A stretch of DNA of 46,230 nt from JBBDMW01 sp040878005 (GCA_040878005.1 JBBDMW010000073.1:1-46230); one strand, 5' to 3'; shown: positions 17,373-25,823, counted from the stretch's first letter. A program made the numbers and translations. Notes: generated by a model from the sequence alone, not told the origin.

Positions 17373-18092
17373 ATGTTAACGGAGCCTGCAATTACGCCTG
17401 TTTCAACTGGAACAGTAACCGATCGGGCGAGGCCTATGTCCGTTGTCTCCAGGTCCACCATAGAGGTCCGGCACTGGCAGCAAACCCGCGGGAATGAGCC
17501 GGCTGGATTGTTAGCCATCTGCCTGATGGGTGGACTATTTGTCGCCATTTCGCTGCTGCTGTCATACGCGTTGGTGATGGCCTGGCAGATAGAAGAGCCT
17601 CCGCCCGGAGGGGTGACGGAGACGTTCCTGGGCATAGCGCTCAACTCAGAGTCGCGCCTCTTTTTCGTCACGCTTCTCGCAGGCGCCATAGGCAGCTACG
17701 TGCATGCCGTCACCTCGTTCGTCTCGTATCTCGGAAACCGGCAGTTAAAGCGCACGTGGCTCATGTGGTACATGATGCGCCCGTTCATCGGCATGGGCCT
17801 CGCGCTCATCATCTATCTTGTAATCCGTGGAGGGCTATTTACGGGCGCTGCTGGCGCAGACTCCGTCAATACCTTTGGCATTGCCGCCATCGCCGGCCTT
17901 GCCGGCATGTTCTCGAAGCAGGCCATCGACAAGCTCAGGGAGTTGTTCGACAACATCTTTGCCACCAGGAGCCTCGAGGACGAGAACCGCGCGGACAAGA
18001 TGGCGGGTGCTGAGGAAACCACGGTGGTCAGCGCCACGAGCATTGAGAAGGTAAGCGAGGCGGACGGCGGGCCCCGACGAAACGAATCTTGA
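17373..18092 (+). CDS. Conserved integral membrane protein of unknown function
   Basis: 239 residues. A polar N-terminal 40 residues is followed by about four transmembrane segments (roughly 45-70, 92-115, 130-150 and 165-185) and a charged C-terminal tail of about 50 residues. The central blocks GSYVHAVTSFVSYLGNR, WYMMRPFIGMGLALI and GIAAIAGLAGMFSKQAIDKL look strongly conserved and recur in bacterial membrane proteins without a known function. An earlier or later start is possible; a second ATG sits 21 codons in. It ends upstream of a hairpin. Confidence 0.75.
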   Translation: MLTEPAITPVSTGTVTDRARPMSVVSRSTIEVRHWQQTRGNEPAGLLAICLMGGLFVAISLLLSYALVMAWQIEEPPPGGVTETFLGIALNSESRLFFVTLLAGAIGSYVHAVTSFVSYLGNRQLKRTWLMWYMMRPFIGMGLALIIYLVIRGGLFTGAAGADSVNTFGIAAIAGLAGMFSKQAIDKLRELFDNIFATRSLEDENRADKMAGAEETTVVSATSIEKVSEADGGPRRNES

Positions 18093-18130
18093 GTGGCCTA
18101 CGCCGGACATCAGATTACCCGCGAAAGAAC

Positions 18131-18155
18131 AAGGCCCCGCAATTTGCGGGGCCTT
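18131..18155. terminator. Hairpin between convergent genes
   Basis: AAGGCCCCGC (18131-18140) pairs with GCGGGGCCTT (18146-18155) around a 5-base loop. It lies between the stop codons of the membrane protein (+) and the DJ-1/PfpI gene (-), so it can serve both directions. The T tract is short. Confidence 0.75.
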
Positions 18156-18182
18156 GCATATTCACACGTGAGACACGCGGTT

Positions 18183-18725
18183 TCAGTCAGCGCCCACGGC
18201 CACTTTCTCGGTCGTCAGCGCTTCCACCAGTGCCCGGCCGAACGCCGGCAGGTCGGCAGGTGTGCGGGAGCTGATCAGGTTGCCATCGACAACCACTTCC
18301 TCGTCCACCCAGTTGGCGCCTGCGTTGACCAGGTCATCTTTGATTGCCGCAACGCTCGTCACGGTCCTGCCGTTTACGATGCCCGCTGAGATGGGGACCC
18401 AGCCAGCGTGGCAGATGAACGCCACAGGTTTGCCGGCGTCGTGCATGCCGCGTACGAAGTCGATCAGCGCTTTGTCCCGGCGCATCTTGTCCGGCGCGTA
18501 GCCGCCCGGGATCACAACAGCGTCAAAGTCTTCAACCCGCGCTTCCCCGGCGGCCATGTCAGCCTCTGCTGGGAAGCCTTCCTTGCTCTTGTACGTGGTC
18601 TTCTTGGGACCGACTATCTTCACCTCGGCGCCAGCCTCTTTGGCCCGCATGTACGGGTACCAAAGCTCAAGGTTCTCGTAGATATCCTCTGCCAGCACCG
18701 CTACTCGTTTGCCTCGAAGTTCCAT
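18183..18725 (-). CDS. DJ-1/PfpI family protein
   Basis: 180 residues, class I glutamine-amidotransferase-like fold. The nucleophile elbow FICHAGW holds Cys105 with adjacent His106. The conserved Glu17 sits in EDIYENLE, and DAVVIPGGYAPD at about 68-79 is the typical preceding strand-loop. The family includes PfpI/YhbO deglycase or protease-like stress proteins. I take the ATG at 18725 because GGGAGG precedes it at normal spacing; the upstream extension lacks homology. It is convergent with the membrane protein gene and divergent from the gene at 18906. Confidence 0.92.
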   Translation of the reverse strand: MELRGKRVAVLAEDIYENLELWYPYMRAKEAGAEVKIVGPKKTTYKSKEGFPAEADMAAGEARVEDFDAVVIPGGYAPDKMRRDKALIDFVRGMHDAGKPVAFICHAGWVPISAGIVNGRTVTSVAAIKDDLVNAGANWVDEEVVVDGNLISSRTPADLPAFGRALVEALTTEKVAVGAD

Positions 18726-18905
18726 TGCGGTTCCTCCCTTCCCATATATGCAACCAACCTCCACTTTACATATGTGAGCCGGTCTACGGAACCTCACGAC
18801 GGGGGCACCCTGGTGGATACGGACCATGGATTGAAGGCCGTTTGAGGTGCGTCCGTGCACAAGACCGTAGCCCGAACCGGTAACATCTCCGTAAAGGGAG
18901 GTCCC

Positions 18906-19295
18906 GTGTTCATTTCCACCGCAACCTTGATCTACGGCACATTGATGATACTGATCGGGCTTGTCGCCTACCTGGTATCAGACGGAGCGAGCATCACAGC
19001 GCTTATCCCGGCCTTTATTGGAGTGCTGATACTGGTACTCGGCCTGGCTGCGCAGAATAACGTACTGCTCAGGTATGCCCTGCCTGCGGCTGCCGCCATA
19101 GCGGCGCTGGCGCTGCTGGGGTCTCTTACCGGCTTCCTGGATCTGTTTGCCCTGTTGGGTGGCGAAGAGGTGGAGCGGGAGACGGCCGTGGTGAGCCAGT
19201 CGATAGTGGTGCTGCTGTCCGCCGTGTACCTGGGAATTGCGATCAGGTCACTCGTGAAGGGGCAGAGAGTGAAGACGGAGCCGCCTGGCCGATAG
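18906..19295 (+). CDS. Four-helix membrane protein of unknown function
   Basis: A 129-residue protein starting at the GTG at 18906, which has GGGAGG four bases upstream; the frame is open upstream but that part is polar and lacks a ribosome-binding site. Four hydrophobic segments (about 4-22, 28-48, 54-76 and 94-112) fill most of it, and a short basic tail ends it. No family recognised. It is convergent with the cysM gene. Confidence 0.65.
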   Translation: MFISTATLIYGTLMILIGLVAYLVSDGASITALIPAFIGVLILVLGLAAQNNVLLRYALPAAAAIAALALLGSLTGFLDLFALLGGEEVERETAVVSQSIVVLLSAVYLGIAIRSLVKGQRVKTEPPGR

Positions 19296-19315
19296 ACTGG
19301 CGAACGTACCTGCGC

Positions 19316-20251
19316 CTACCACCAGATCTTCCCGGCGATCTCGTCTTTCATATCCGAAAAATCGCGTGAGTACAGGCCCGAGGACAGGTACTTCCAGCCG
19401 CTGTCTGCGAACAGGCAGACGATATTGCCGCTCTCCATCCGGCTGGCATACTTGCGGGCGCTGGCTGCGACAGCCCCTGATGACACGCCCACGAAGATGC
19501 CGGTCTCGCTCAGGAGCCACTTGGTCCAGTAAAAGGCTTCCTCAGCCTCCGCCATTATCCTGGCATCCAGGCGGTCCAGGTCCAGTATGGGCGGGATGAA
19601 GCCGTGTTCAATGGACCTGAGCCCCTGCACCACATCATCAGGGTGGGGAGCGGCGGCCACGATCTTTACATCCGGGTTGTGCTCTCGGAGGGCGTGCCCA
19701 ACGCCCATGAGTGTGCCGCCGGTGCCCAGCCCTGCCACGAACGTGTCAACGTCCGGAAGGTCCCGTATGATCTCAGGCCCAGTGGTCTCGTAATGCGCCC
19801 GGGGGTTCGACTCGTTGCCGTACTGGTACGGCATGAAGTATGACGGGTTCTCGTTGGCCAGTCCCTGCGCCACCAGGATGGACTCGTTCGTCCCCTTGTC
19901 GGCATCTGAAAAAACAATCTCGGCGCCGAAGGCCTCAAGGATCTGCACACGCTCCGGGCTGACGCTCCCCGGCATGACGACCTTTAGGCTATAACCCTTG
20001 ACGCTGGCGACCATCGCAAGGCCGATGCCGGTGTTGCCACTTGTGGGTTCCAGTATGGTGCCCCCCGGTTTCAGGGCGCCTCTTTTTTCGGCGTCCTCCA
20101 CCATGTACTTCGCCACGCGGTCCTTGACGCTGCCGGTGGGGTTGTGGCTTTCGAGCTTGGCAAAGATGCGGACGTTCGGGTTGGGACTCAACCCCGGTAC
20201 TTCCACTAGCGGAGTGTTGCCTATGGCGTCAACGATGTCCCGCTTGAGCAT
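19316..20251 (-). CDS. cysM: Cysteine synthase, CysM-like (PLP-dependent)
   Basis: Fold-type II PLP enzyme that makes cysteine from an activated serine. GNTPLVEV opens the protein, the PLP Lys is at about 43 in NPTGSVKDR, the substrate loop is EPTSGNTG at about 69-75, and the phosphate-binding GLGTGGT lies near residue 175. The segment GLRSIEHGFIPP resembles the Arg-containing loop of mycobacterial CysM, which uses O-phosphoserine and a thiocarboxylated carrier protein rather than O-acetylserine and sulfide. That fits the MoeB/ThiF-like gene just upstream. The ATG at 20251 gives 311 residues; a TTG 12 codons earlier is possible. Neither start has a strong ribosome-binding site. Confidence 0.9.
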   Translation of the reverse strand: MLKRDIVDAIGNTPLVEVPGLSPNPNVRIFAKLESHNPTGSVKDRVAKYMVEDAEKRGALKPGGTILEPTSGNTGIGLAMVASVKGYSLKVVMPGSVSPERVQILEAFGAEIVFSDADKGTNESILVAQGLANENPSYFMPYQYGNESNPRAHYETTGPEIIRDLPDVDTFVAGLGTGGTLMGVGHALREHNPDVKIVAAAPHPDDVVQGLRSIEHGFIPPILDLDRLDARIMAEAEEAFYWTKWLLSETGIFVGVSSGAVAASARKYASRMESGNIVCLFADSGWKYLSSGLYSRDFSDMKDEIAGKIWW

Positions 20252-20299
20252 GGACGCGACTGGTTTCAGATGGGAGGTCAACGGCAAGTCCGGTTCATA

Positions 20300-20330
20300 C
20301 GCAGGCCCGGCCTCAGCGGCCGGGCCTGCG
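20300..20330 (-). terminator. Strong hairpin between the E1-like gene and cysM
   Basis: A 13-bp perfect stem (20300-20312 with 20318-20330) around a 5-base loop, very GC-rich. It is just after the stop of the MoeB/ThiF-like gene and before cysM. No U-tract follows on the minus strand, so it may be an attenuating, processing or stabilising hairpin rather than a full terminator. Confidence 0.65.
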
Positions 20331-20343
20331 TTTACTGGTGGCG

Positions 20344-21201
20344 TCAGTCTGCGGAGGCGGTGACTGCTTCCTGGGCAGCAGGAGGAGCAATGCCGCAGAA
20401 CACTTCGTAGTCAATCAACTCGGTGACTGTTGGGTTGTCACCGCAAAGTTTGCAGTTCGGGTTGCGCCGTACCTTGACTTCACGGAACTCCATGCTCAAC
20501 GCATCGATCAGCAGGAGCCTGCCGCTCAGCGTTTCGCCCACGCCCATGATGACCTTGATGGTCTCCAGGGCCTGGATGGAGCCGACGAGCCCGGGCAGAG
20601 CGCCAATCACGCCGGCTTCCGAACAGTTGGGAACCTCGCCAGGAGGAGGCGGGTCCGGGAACAGGCAACGGTAGCAGCCCTGTCCGGGAATGTAGGTCGT
20701 TGCCTGGCCGTCGAACACCAGGATGCTGCCGTCCACCAGCGGCTTCCCGGCGAAGTAGGCAGCGTCGTTGACAAGGTAGCGTGTGGCAAAGTTGTCTGCG
20801 CCGTTGATGACCACGTCATACTTGGAGATTATCTCCATCGCGTTGTCAGAGTTGATTGGCGCCTCGTGGATCTCCACGTTCACCTCGGGGTTGTACGCAA
20901 GGAGGGTTTCCTTTGCCGATTCAACCTTGCGGCGTCCCACGTCCTTGTCCTGGTGCAGGATTTGCCGCTGGAGATTGCTCACGTCCACCGTGTCGAAGTC
21001 AACAATCCCAATCGTGCCAACACCGGCAAGGGCCAGGTAGAGGGCTACCGGGGAACCGAGCCCACCGGCGCCGATGATCAGCACCCGTGAATCCAGGAGT
21101 TTTCGCTGACCGGCGCTGCCCACTCCCGGCATGATCAGGTGCCTGCTGTAGCGTTGAACCTGTTTGGGCGTCAGCGCTGTCAGAGGTTTCTGTTCTGCCA
21201 T
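20344..21201 (-). CDS. moeB: MoeB/ThiF-family E1-like adenylyltransferase
   Basis: A 285-residue enzyme that adenylates the C-terminal Gly-Gly of a ubiquitin-like sulfur carrier (MoaD, ThiS or CysO). It opens with LTPKQVQRYSRHLIMPGVG, then the ATP site GAGGLGS near residue 42, DFDTVDVSNLQRQI near 65, GADNFATRY near 130, zinc ligands CYRC and CKLC, and the catalytic-Cys region PNCSEAGVIGALPG. The C-terminal rhodanese domain of MoeZ is absent. The start is the ATG at 21201 with AGGAG upstream; the longer frame is not supported. Being next to cysM suggests loading of a CysO-type carrier for cysteine synthesis, but no carrier gene is in the window. Confidence 0.9.
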   Translation of the reverse strand: MAEQKPLTALTPKQVQRYSRHLIMPGVGSAGQRKLLDSRVLIIGAGGLGSPVALYLALAGVGTIGIVDFDTVDVSNLQRQILHQDKDVGRRKVESAKETLLAYNPEVNVEIHEAPINSDNAMEIISKYDVVINGADNFATRYLVNDAAYFAGKPLVDGSILVFDGQATTYIPGQGCYRCLFPDPPPPGEVPNCSEAGVIGALPGLVGSIQALETIKVIMGVGETLSGRLLLIDALSMEFREVKVRRNPNCKLCGDNPTVTELIDYEVFCGIAPPAAQEAVTASAD

Positions 21202-21474
21202 CGTTAATTTGACTCCTGTTCGAGTGTTGGCGGCCGCTTGCCGTGATGTCATGGGCACACTTGAAGCAAACAGTCGCCGAGTTTACATCCGGATCGCCAT
21301 TTTCGGGCGGCCCGTACGGGTCAGAAAGAGCAATTGGAGGAGCAAGATGCACCTGCCATGAATGCCGGGGCGCGTTTCAACACCAACTCTGGACAGTGAT
21401 TAGATTCGAGACCTGCGGTTGAGATGCGGAAAATCACAAACGCCTGCCGGTCCCTGGTAGTCCCTAGTAAGAGG

Positions 21475-21933
21475 TTACCCCGCTGAAGCGAATGCAGTCT
21501 TCACTTCAGCCAGTCCCCTCATCGATTGCTGTTTGCTCGCAAGGACGTCAATCTTGACGCTGCTCAGGTGGCCCAGCAGCATTCTCTCAACCTCACTCCA
21601 GAGCTCGCGCTGGGAACAAGCCCCGGAGAGCGTACACTCGTCGGCATCGTCCACGCAGTCCAGTGGAGCGAGAGAGTAATCGAGGGACTTCACCACGTCA
21701 GTCACGGAAATGGACGCGGCTGGCTTGGCCAGCTTGTGGCCGCCCTGCGGTCCGCGCCGTGACGCTATGAGGCCGGCCTTCTGAAGTTCGGAGCAGATGT
21801 GGAGGAGGTACGGCTCCGGGATGCGCTGGTGACGGGCAATGTCGCTCGTGGACGCGTACGCACCATCAGGCTGCTGCGCCAGGAAGACGAGCATTCGCAC
21901 TCCGTAATCCACTTTCATTGGGACCAGCATCAT
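21475..21933 (-). CDS. Rrf2-family transcriptional regulator with Fe-S cysteines
   Basis: A winged-helix regulator of about 152 residues. The N-terminal half has the Rrf2 pattern MKVDYGVRMLVFLAQ, then DIARHQRIPEPYLLHICSELQKAGLI and the wing SRRGPQGGHKLAKPA. Three cysteines (93, 100 and 106; spacing Cx6Cx5C) occupy the place where IscR and NsrR bind an Fe-S cluster, so it probably senses Fe-S status, redox or NO. Start choice is between 21933, 21930 and 21918; GGGGG upstream favours the first two. It is on the same strand as, and upstream of, the moeB-like and cysM genes, which are plausible targets. Confidence 0.9.
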   Translation of the reverse strand: MMLVPMKVDYGVRMLVFLAQQPDGAYASTSDIARHQRIPEPYLLHICSELQKAGLIASRRGPQGGHKLAKPAASISVTDVVKSLDYSLAPLDCVDDADECTLSGACSQRELWSEVERMLLGHLSSVKIDVLASKQQSMRGLAEVKTAFASAG

Positions 21934-22186
21934 GTACCCCCGGCGTGGAGCAACACAGTTGCGTTGCATCCAGCAGTTTAAGTATAGCAGCGAGCCGTTT
22001 TCCTGACTATTTGAATCAGGTACACGGAACTCCCGGGGTGACTCTGTGCTACGATTTTTCATTGGTGGCTTTTTCAGTGTCGCCCGCGCGGCCGCGTTAC
22101 ATGCGGCCTTCGGGACGGACAGGAAACTGCTCACCTGCCGGGTATGAATCTTTACTAATTCAATTTCAAGTGGCGGAGATGATGTA

Positions 22187-22873
22187 ATGGAAGCGGTCAA
22201 CCTTACCGCAAGCCCTCGGACAACACTGGGCAAGAAGGTCCGGGCGCTAAGGCGCTCCGGGATCATCCCGCTCCACGTGTATGGGCTTGCCGCCGATCCC
22301 CTCAGCCTGCAGGCGCCCCTTGTTGACCTGCGCGTAGCCCTCAAGGCCGCTGGCTACACCACTCCCATCACCGTCAAGGTTCCCGGTGGAGAAGAGAGCG
22401 CAACCCTGGTGCGTGACATTGCGCGCCACCCGGTTACCGGAGACATACTGCATGTGGATTTCCTGCGGGTCTCCAGGGACGTTGCGGTCGAGGTGGATGT
22501 GCCTATCGTGCTGGTGAACACTGAAGATGCGCCCGGAATACGCGGCGGGGCGGGTGTCGTTACCCAGGGCCTGTATGAAGTAACCGTCCTGGCATTGCCG
22601 TTCGACGTGCCAAGCGAAATTGAAGTTGACTGCTCTGTCCTTGTGAACCTGGAAACGGTAATCAGGGTGGAAGATCTCAAACTCCCGCCTGGTGTGGAGC
22701 ATGCTGGCGCTACCGACGCACAGGTCGCCTGGATCCAGCCGCCACGTGTCTCAGAAGAGCCAACTGTGGCTGCGGAGGGGGCAGAGGAAGAGGCCGAGGC
22801 CGCAGAGGCAGAAGAAGAGGCGCCAACCGAAGGCGAAGGGGAGTCAGGGGAGAGCTCAGAAGACGAGTCTTGA
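22187..22873 (+). CDS. rplY: 50S ribosomal protein L25 (TL5/CTC type)
   Basis: 228 residues. Residues 1-95 form the 5S-rRNA-binding L25 domain (TLGKKVRALRRSGIIPLHVYG, then LVRDIARHPVTGDILHVDFLRV). Residues 96-185 are the TL5/CTC C-terminal beta domain with VEVDVPIVLVN and EIEVDCSVLVNLE. The last 40 residues are a strongly acidic Glu/Ala/Ser tail, common in the CTC form. It is monocistronic, divergent from the Rrf2 gene and followed by a strong terminator. A GGAG-type site lies just before the ATG. Confidence 0.96.
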   Translation: MEAVNLTASPRTTLGKKVRALRRSGIIPLHVYGLAADPLSLQAPLVDLRVALKAAGYTTPITVKVPGGEESATLVRDIARHPVTGDILHVDFLRVSRDVAVEVDVPIVLVNTEDAPGIRGGAGVVTQGLYEVTVLALPFDVPSEIEVDCSVLVNLETVIRVEDLKLPPGVEHAGATDAQVAWIQPPRVSEEPTVAAEGAEEEAEAAEAEEEAPTEGEGESGESSEDES

Positions 22874-22900
22874 CCCCTCCCTAGTTCTTGCTCAATCAAC

Positions 22901-22940
22901 AGGGAGCCACGGAATATTCCGTGGCTCCCTTTATTTTTAT
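22901..22940 (+). terminator. Rho-independent terminator of rplY
   Basis: A perfect 15-bp inverted repeat (22901-22915 with 22916-22930, arms AGGGAGCCACGGAAT and complement), followed by TTTATTTTTAT. It lies 27 bases after the rplY stop. Confidence 0.95.
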
Positions 22941-22988
22941 TCGGCAGTCTTGATTGACCCGCTCCTGGCAATTCTCTGATGTACGGCC

Positions 22989-23011
22989 GGGGGGGGGGGG
23001 GNNNNNNNNNN
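22989..23011. other. Poly-G run joined to a 10-N gap
   Basis: Thirteen G in a row directly abut ten N (23002-23011). This is typical of low-quality sequence or an estimated-size scaffold join, not of biology. Confidence 0.95.
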
Positions 23012-23090
23012 GCCTTGGACACAGTGGCCTTTGCGACAGAGCGAGATCCTGGGAAGCCCTCTGCCTTGAAGCTGCCAGGCGGTACTTCTG

Positions 23091-23564
23091 TCAGCCACTC
23101 TCACGCAGCTTGACGGCCTCCTCGCGCGCTATCGCGGCGGAGCGGGTGAGGAAACCACTTATGGTCTCCAGTTGTTCATCGCTGTACGTCACCAGCAGTT
23201 CCGTGAGTGATTCCCCGAACGACTGAAACAGGTGGATGAACTCGTTTTCACGTTCGCCAATCGGCTCGACGATGACCCTGCGCCTGTCCCTGGTGTCCCG
23301 CACTCGCCGGACAAAGCCTTTTTGTTCCAGCCGGTCTATAAGGCCGGTCACCGAGGCAGTCGCCAGTCCTACATGCTCGCTGATTTCGCCTGCGGTCAGC
23401 GGCCCCAGGCGAACGAGGTAATCCAGCGTCTTCATATCCGTGACGCCCAGCCCCATCTTTTCGCTCACAGCACTGTGGAACAGCACCGTTGCAGTGCTGT
23501 GCTCTCGGCCGGCCTGCATCAGCTCTCCAAGTAGCTTTTGGCGGCGGCCGTCGACGTTTGGCAT
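23091..23564 (-). CDS. MarR-family transcriptional regulator
   Basis: A 157-residue winged-helix repressor. The core MGLGVTDMKTLDYLVRLGPLTAGEISEHVGLATASVTGLIDRLEQKGFVRRVRDTRDRRRV is a textbook MarR DNA-binding domain: recognition helix in ATASVTGLIDRLE, and wing with the DxRDRR motif. Helices at both ends form the dimer interface. The ATG at 23564 has GAGAGGTG upstream; a GTG seven codons earlier is also possible. It is divergent from an MMPL exporter and shares with it an intergenic region full of TATTACG half-sites, so it most likely represses both genes and is relieved by a small ligand that the pump exports. Confidence 0.93.
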   Translation of the reverse strand: MPNVDGRRQKLLGELMQAGREHSTATVLFHSAVSEKMGLGVTDMKTLDYLVRLGPLTAGEISEHVGLATASVTGLIDRLEQKGFVRRVRDTRDRRRVIVEPIGERENEFIHLFQSFGESLTELLVTYSDEQLETISGFLTRSAAIAREEAVKLRESG

Positions 23565-23569
23565 TTGGC

Positions 23570-23598
23570 TTGACACCTCTCCCACACACTCCTATTAT
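23570..23598 (+). promoter_or_regulatory. Sigma-70 promoter of the MMPL gene
   Basis: -35 TTGACA (23570-23575), 17-base spacer, -10 TATTAT (23593-23598). The predicted transcription start near 23605 lies immediately before the operator-like repeats, about 95 bases ahead of the MMPL start codon. Confidence 0.8.
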
Positions 23599-23608
23599 CT
23601 CTATATGC

Positions 23609-23653
23609 CAAGTATTACGGTATTACGTAATATATAGAACGCCGTAATACTTG
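23609..23653. promoter_or_regulatory. MarR operator-like composite inverted repeat
   Basis: A perfect 12-bp inverted repeat, CAAGTATTACGG (23609-23620) and CCGTAATACTTG (23642-23653), encloses a perfect 12-bp palindrome TATTACGTAATA (23621-23632). The 8-mer GTATTACG occurs twice in tandem (23612-23619, 23620-23627) and its complement CGTAATAC at 23643-23650, giving about four half-sites. It begins at about +5 of the MMPL promoter, where a bound repressor would block transcription, and lies upstream of marR on the other strand. Confidence 0.8.
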
Positions 23654-23699
23654 CCAGTTCGTGTTGTCAGCTTACATCGCTGTGCGGAGAGGTTCCAAA

Positions 23700-25823
23700 A
23701 TGACTAATTCTCAGGGTGGTCCCGCAGACAACGGGAAGTCACAAGGCCTTCCCGCAAGATCTGCTGGAACCTACGGGTGGCGCGGTACGAAGTGGTTGGT
23801 GGTGATCGCATGGGTCATTTTTGCCGTGGCTATCAGTCCATTCGCTGAGCGGCTGTCCGGTTTGGAGCAGAATGACCCGTCTGCATGGTTGCCTCAGGAT
23901 GCCGAATCCCTTCGCGTGCACCAGGTCGAGGAGCAGTTCCCCGGAGGCGACTCGCTGCCTGCCGTGGTGGTGTATCACCGCCCCGGTGGCTTGACGCCAG
24001 TGGACCTGGAACAGATCGACACCGACCTGCTATATCTGGACCAGGCGTTTCCCTCGATCATCATCGGGTCTGCAGTCTACTCTGAAGACGGTGAGACGGC
24101 TTTCTATGTGGTGCCGCTCTCATACGACGAAAACTTGATCCTGGACCATGTGGCAGACATCCGTGATCACGTCAGCAGAGATGAGGGACTCATAGTCAAA
24201 GTGACGGGGCCGGCAGGAGGGCTGGCTGACGCCGCCAGTGTCTTCGATGGCATAGACAGCACCCTTCTGATGGCAAGCGCACTGGTGGTGACGGTGCTGC
24301 TGCTGTTTATATACCGGAGCCCGTTCCTGTGGTTAATCCCGCTGCTCGTAGTAGGTTTCGCTCATCAGACCGCCTCCGGAGCCATATACGGGATCGCGAC
24401 TCAGTTTGGAGTCACCCTAAACGGCCAGAACCTTGGAATCCTCCCCGTGTTGGTCTTTGGTGTTGGGACGGACTACGCACTGCTGCTTATCGCCCGTTAT
24501 CGCGAAGAGTTGCGCCGCTACGAAGACAAGCACGACGCCATGACCTGCGCACTCCGGCAGGCCGGTCCGGCAATTATTGCCTCGGCAGGCACCACGATCC
24601 TGGGCCTGATGTGTCTCCTCGCGGCCGATTTGACATCCACACGCGGCCTCGGTCCCATTGGCGCCATCGGGATATTTAGCGCCTTCCTTGCCATGCTGAC
24701 CCTGTTGCCCGCTGTTCTCCTCATCTTCGGCCGGCGGTTGTTCTGGCCGTTCGTGCCTCTCTACGGCACGGCATCAGGCGAGACGAGTGGAGTGTGGTCT
24801 CGGATAGGAAATGTGATCAGTAACCGGCCAAGGCCGGTGTGGGTTGGAACGCTGGTTGTGCTTGCTGTATTCGCGTTGGGCGTGACCGGCCTCAACACCC
24901 ACCTTCCGGAGGAAGACTCTTTTCGCCAGGAGCCGGAGTCTGTAGCCGGGCAGAAATTGATCGCCAGCAGCTTCCCGGCAGGTGCAGGCAGGCCCGCCAC
25001 CGTCATGGCTGACGTCAACTCAGCGGAGCGAGTGGAGACAGCGATTATGGAAACACCCGGTGTTGCGGGTGTAGAACGTGTTGGTCAGCACGGCGGCTTT
25101 GTCGCCTACTCCGTCACGCTTGATGCCCGCCCTGGCAGCCAGGGAGCGTTCGACACCATTGACCGGCTTCGGGACGGGCTGCACTCAATTGCCGGGGCGA
25201 ATGCGCTGGTGGGAGGCCCGGATGCGACTGAAATGGACGTGGCACGCGCGAACGCCCGTGACCGCATGGTGGTCATTCCGCTCGCCCTGGCGGTGGTGCT
25301 GGTCATTCTCACGCTGCTTCTCCGGGCGGCCGTTGCTCCATTGATCATGACCATAACGACGGTCTTATCATTCGCCGCGGCGCTGGGGGTGAGCGTGGTG
25401 GTCTTCGAGCACGTGTTCAATTTCGCAGGTGTCGATGATTCAATTCTGTTGCTGAGCTTCGTCTTCCTGGTGACGCTCGGCGTGGATTACAACATTTTCC
25501 TCATGAGCCGAGTCCGGGAAGAGTCTGCGCTTCTGGGCACACGGGACGGGACGCTCAAAGGCCTCGCAGTGACCGGAGGTGTGATCACATCCGCAGGTCT
25601 CGTGCTCGCTGCCACGTTTGCGGTCGTCGGGGTGCTGCCCCTGGTCGCTATGAACCAGTTGGGATTCATCGTAGCGTTCGGCATCCTGCTCGAAACGTTG
25701 GTAGTCCGATCAGTCCTGCTCCCTGCGCTCAACTTCGAACTGGATGACCGCGTGTGGTGGCCCTCCAGGCGTAGGAGGTCCGAAGGGGCCACATCGACAC
25801 AGGCCATGCTTAAATCACCGTGA
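23700..25823 (+). CDS. MMPL-family RND transporter
   Basis: A 707-residue inner-membrane proton-driven exporter of the MmpL/YdfJ type. It has the two-fold repeat: helix 1 (about 23-42), a periplasmic domain, five helices, a second helix, a second periplasmic domain and five more helices. The proton-relay Asp-Tyr pairs appear in helix 4 (FGVGTDYALLLIARYREE, about residue 255) and helix 10 (LGVDYNIFLMSRVREE, about residue 594). The ATG at 23700 is chosen for its GGAGAGG site; the frame extends slightly upstream. Divergent MarR control suggests export of a toxic or signalling hydrophobic compound. No membrane-fusion partner is nearby. Confidence 0.93.
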   Translation: MTNSQGGPADNGKSQGLPARSAGTYGWRGTKWLVVIAWVIFAVAISPFAERLSGLEQNDPSAWLPQDAESLRVHQVEEQFPGGDSLPAVVVYHRPGGLTPVDLEQIDTDLLYLDQAFPSIIIGSAVYSEDGETAFYVVPLSYDENLILDHVADIRDHVSRDEGLIVKVTGPAGGLADAASVFDGIDSTLLMASALVVTVLLLFIYRSPFLWLIPLLVVGFAHQTASGAIYGIATQFGVTLNGQNLGILPVLVFGVGTDYALLLIARYREELRRYEDKHDAMTCALRQAGPAIIASAGTTILGLMCLLAADLTSTRGLGPIGAIGIFSAFLAMLTLLPAVLLIFGRRLFWPFVPLYGTASGETSGVWSRIGNVISNRPRPVWVGTLVVLAVFALGVTGLNTHLPEEDSFRQEPESVAGQKLIASSFPAGAGRPATVMADVNSAERVETAIMETPGVAGVERVGQHGGFVAYSVTLDARPGSQGAFDTIDRLRDGLHSIAGANALVGGPDATEMDVARANARDRMVVIPLALAVVLVILTLLLRAAVAPLIMTITTVLSFAAALGVSVVVFEHVFNFAGVDDSILLLSFVFLVTLGVDYNIFLMSRVREESALLGTRDGTLKGLAVTGGVITSAGLVLAATFAVVGVLPLVAMNQLGFIVAFGILLETLVVRSVLLPALNFELDDRVWWPSRRRRSEGATSTQAMLKSP

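Noticed and set aside
22989..23001. G13 tract as a G-quadruplex or phase-variable tract
   Set aside because: It directly abuts a run of N and lies outside any gene, so a sequencing or assembly artefact is more likely.
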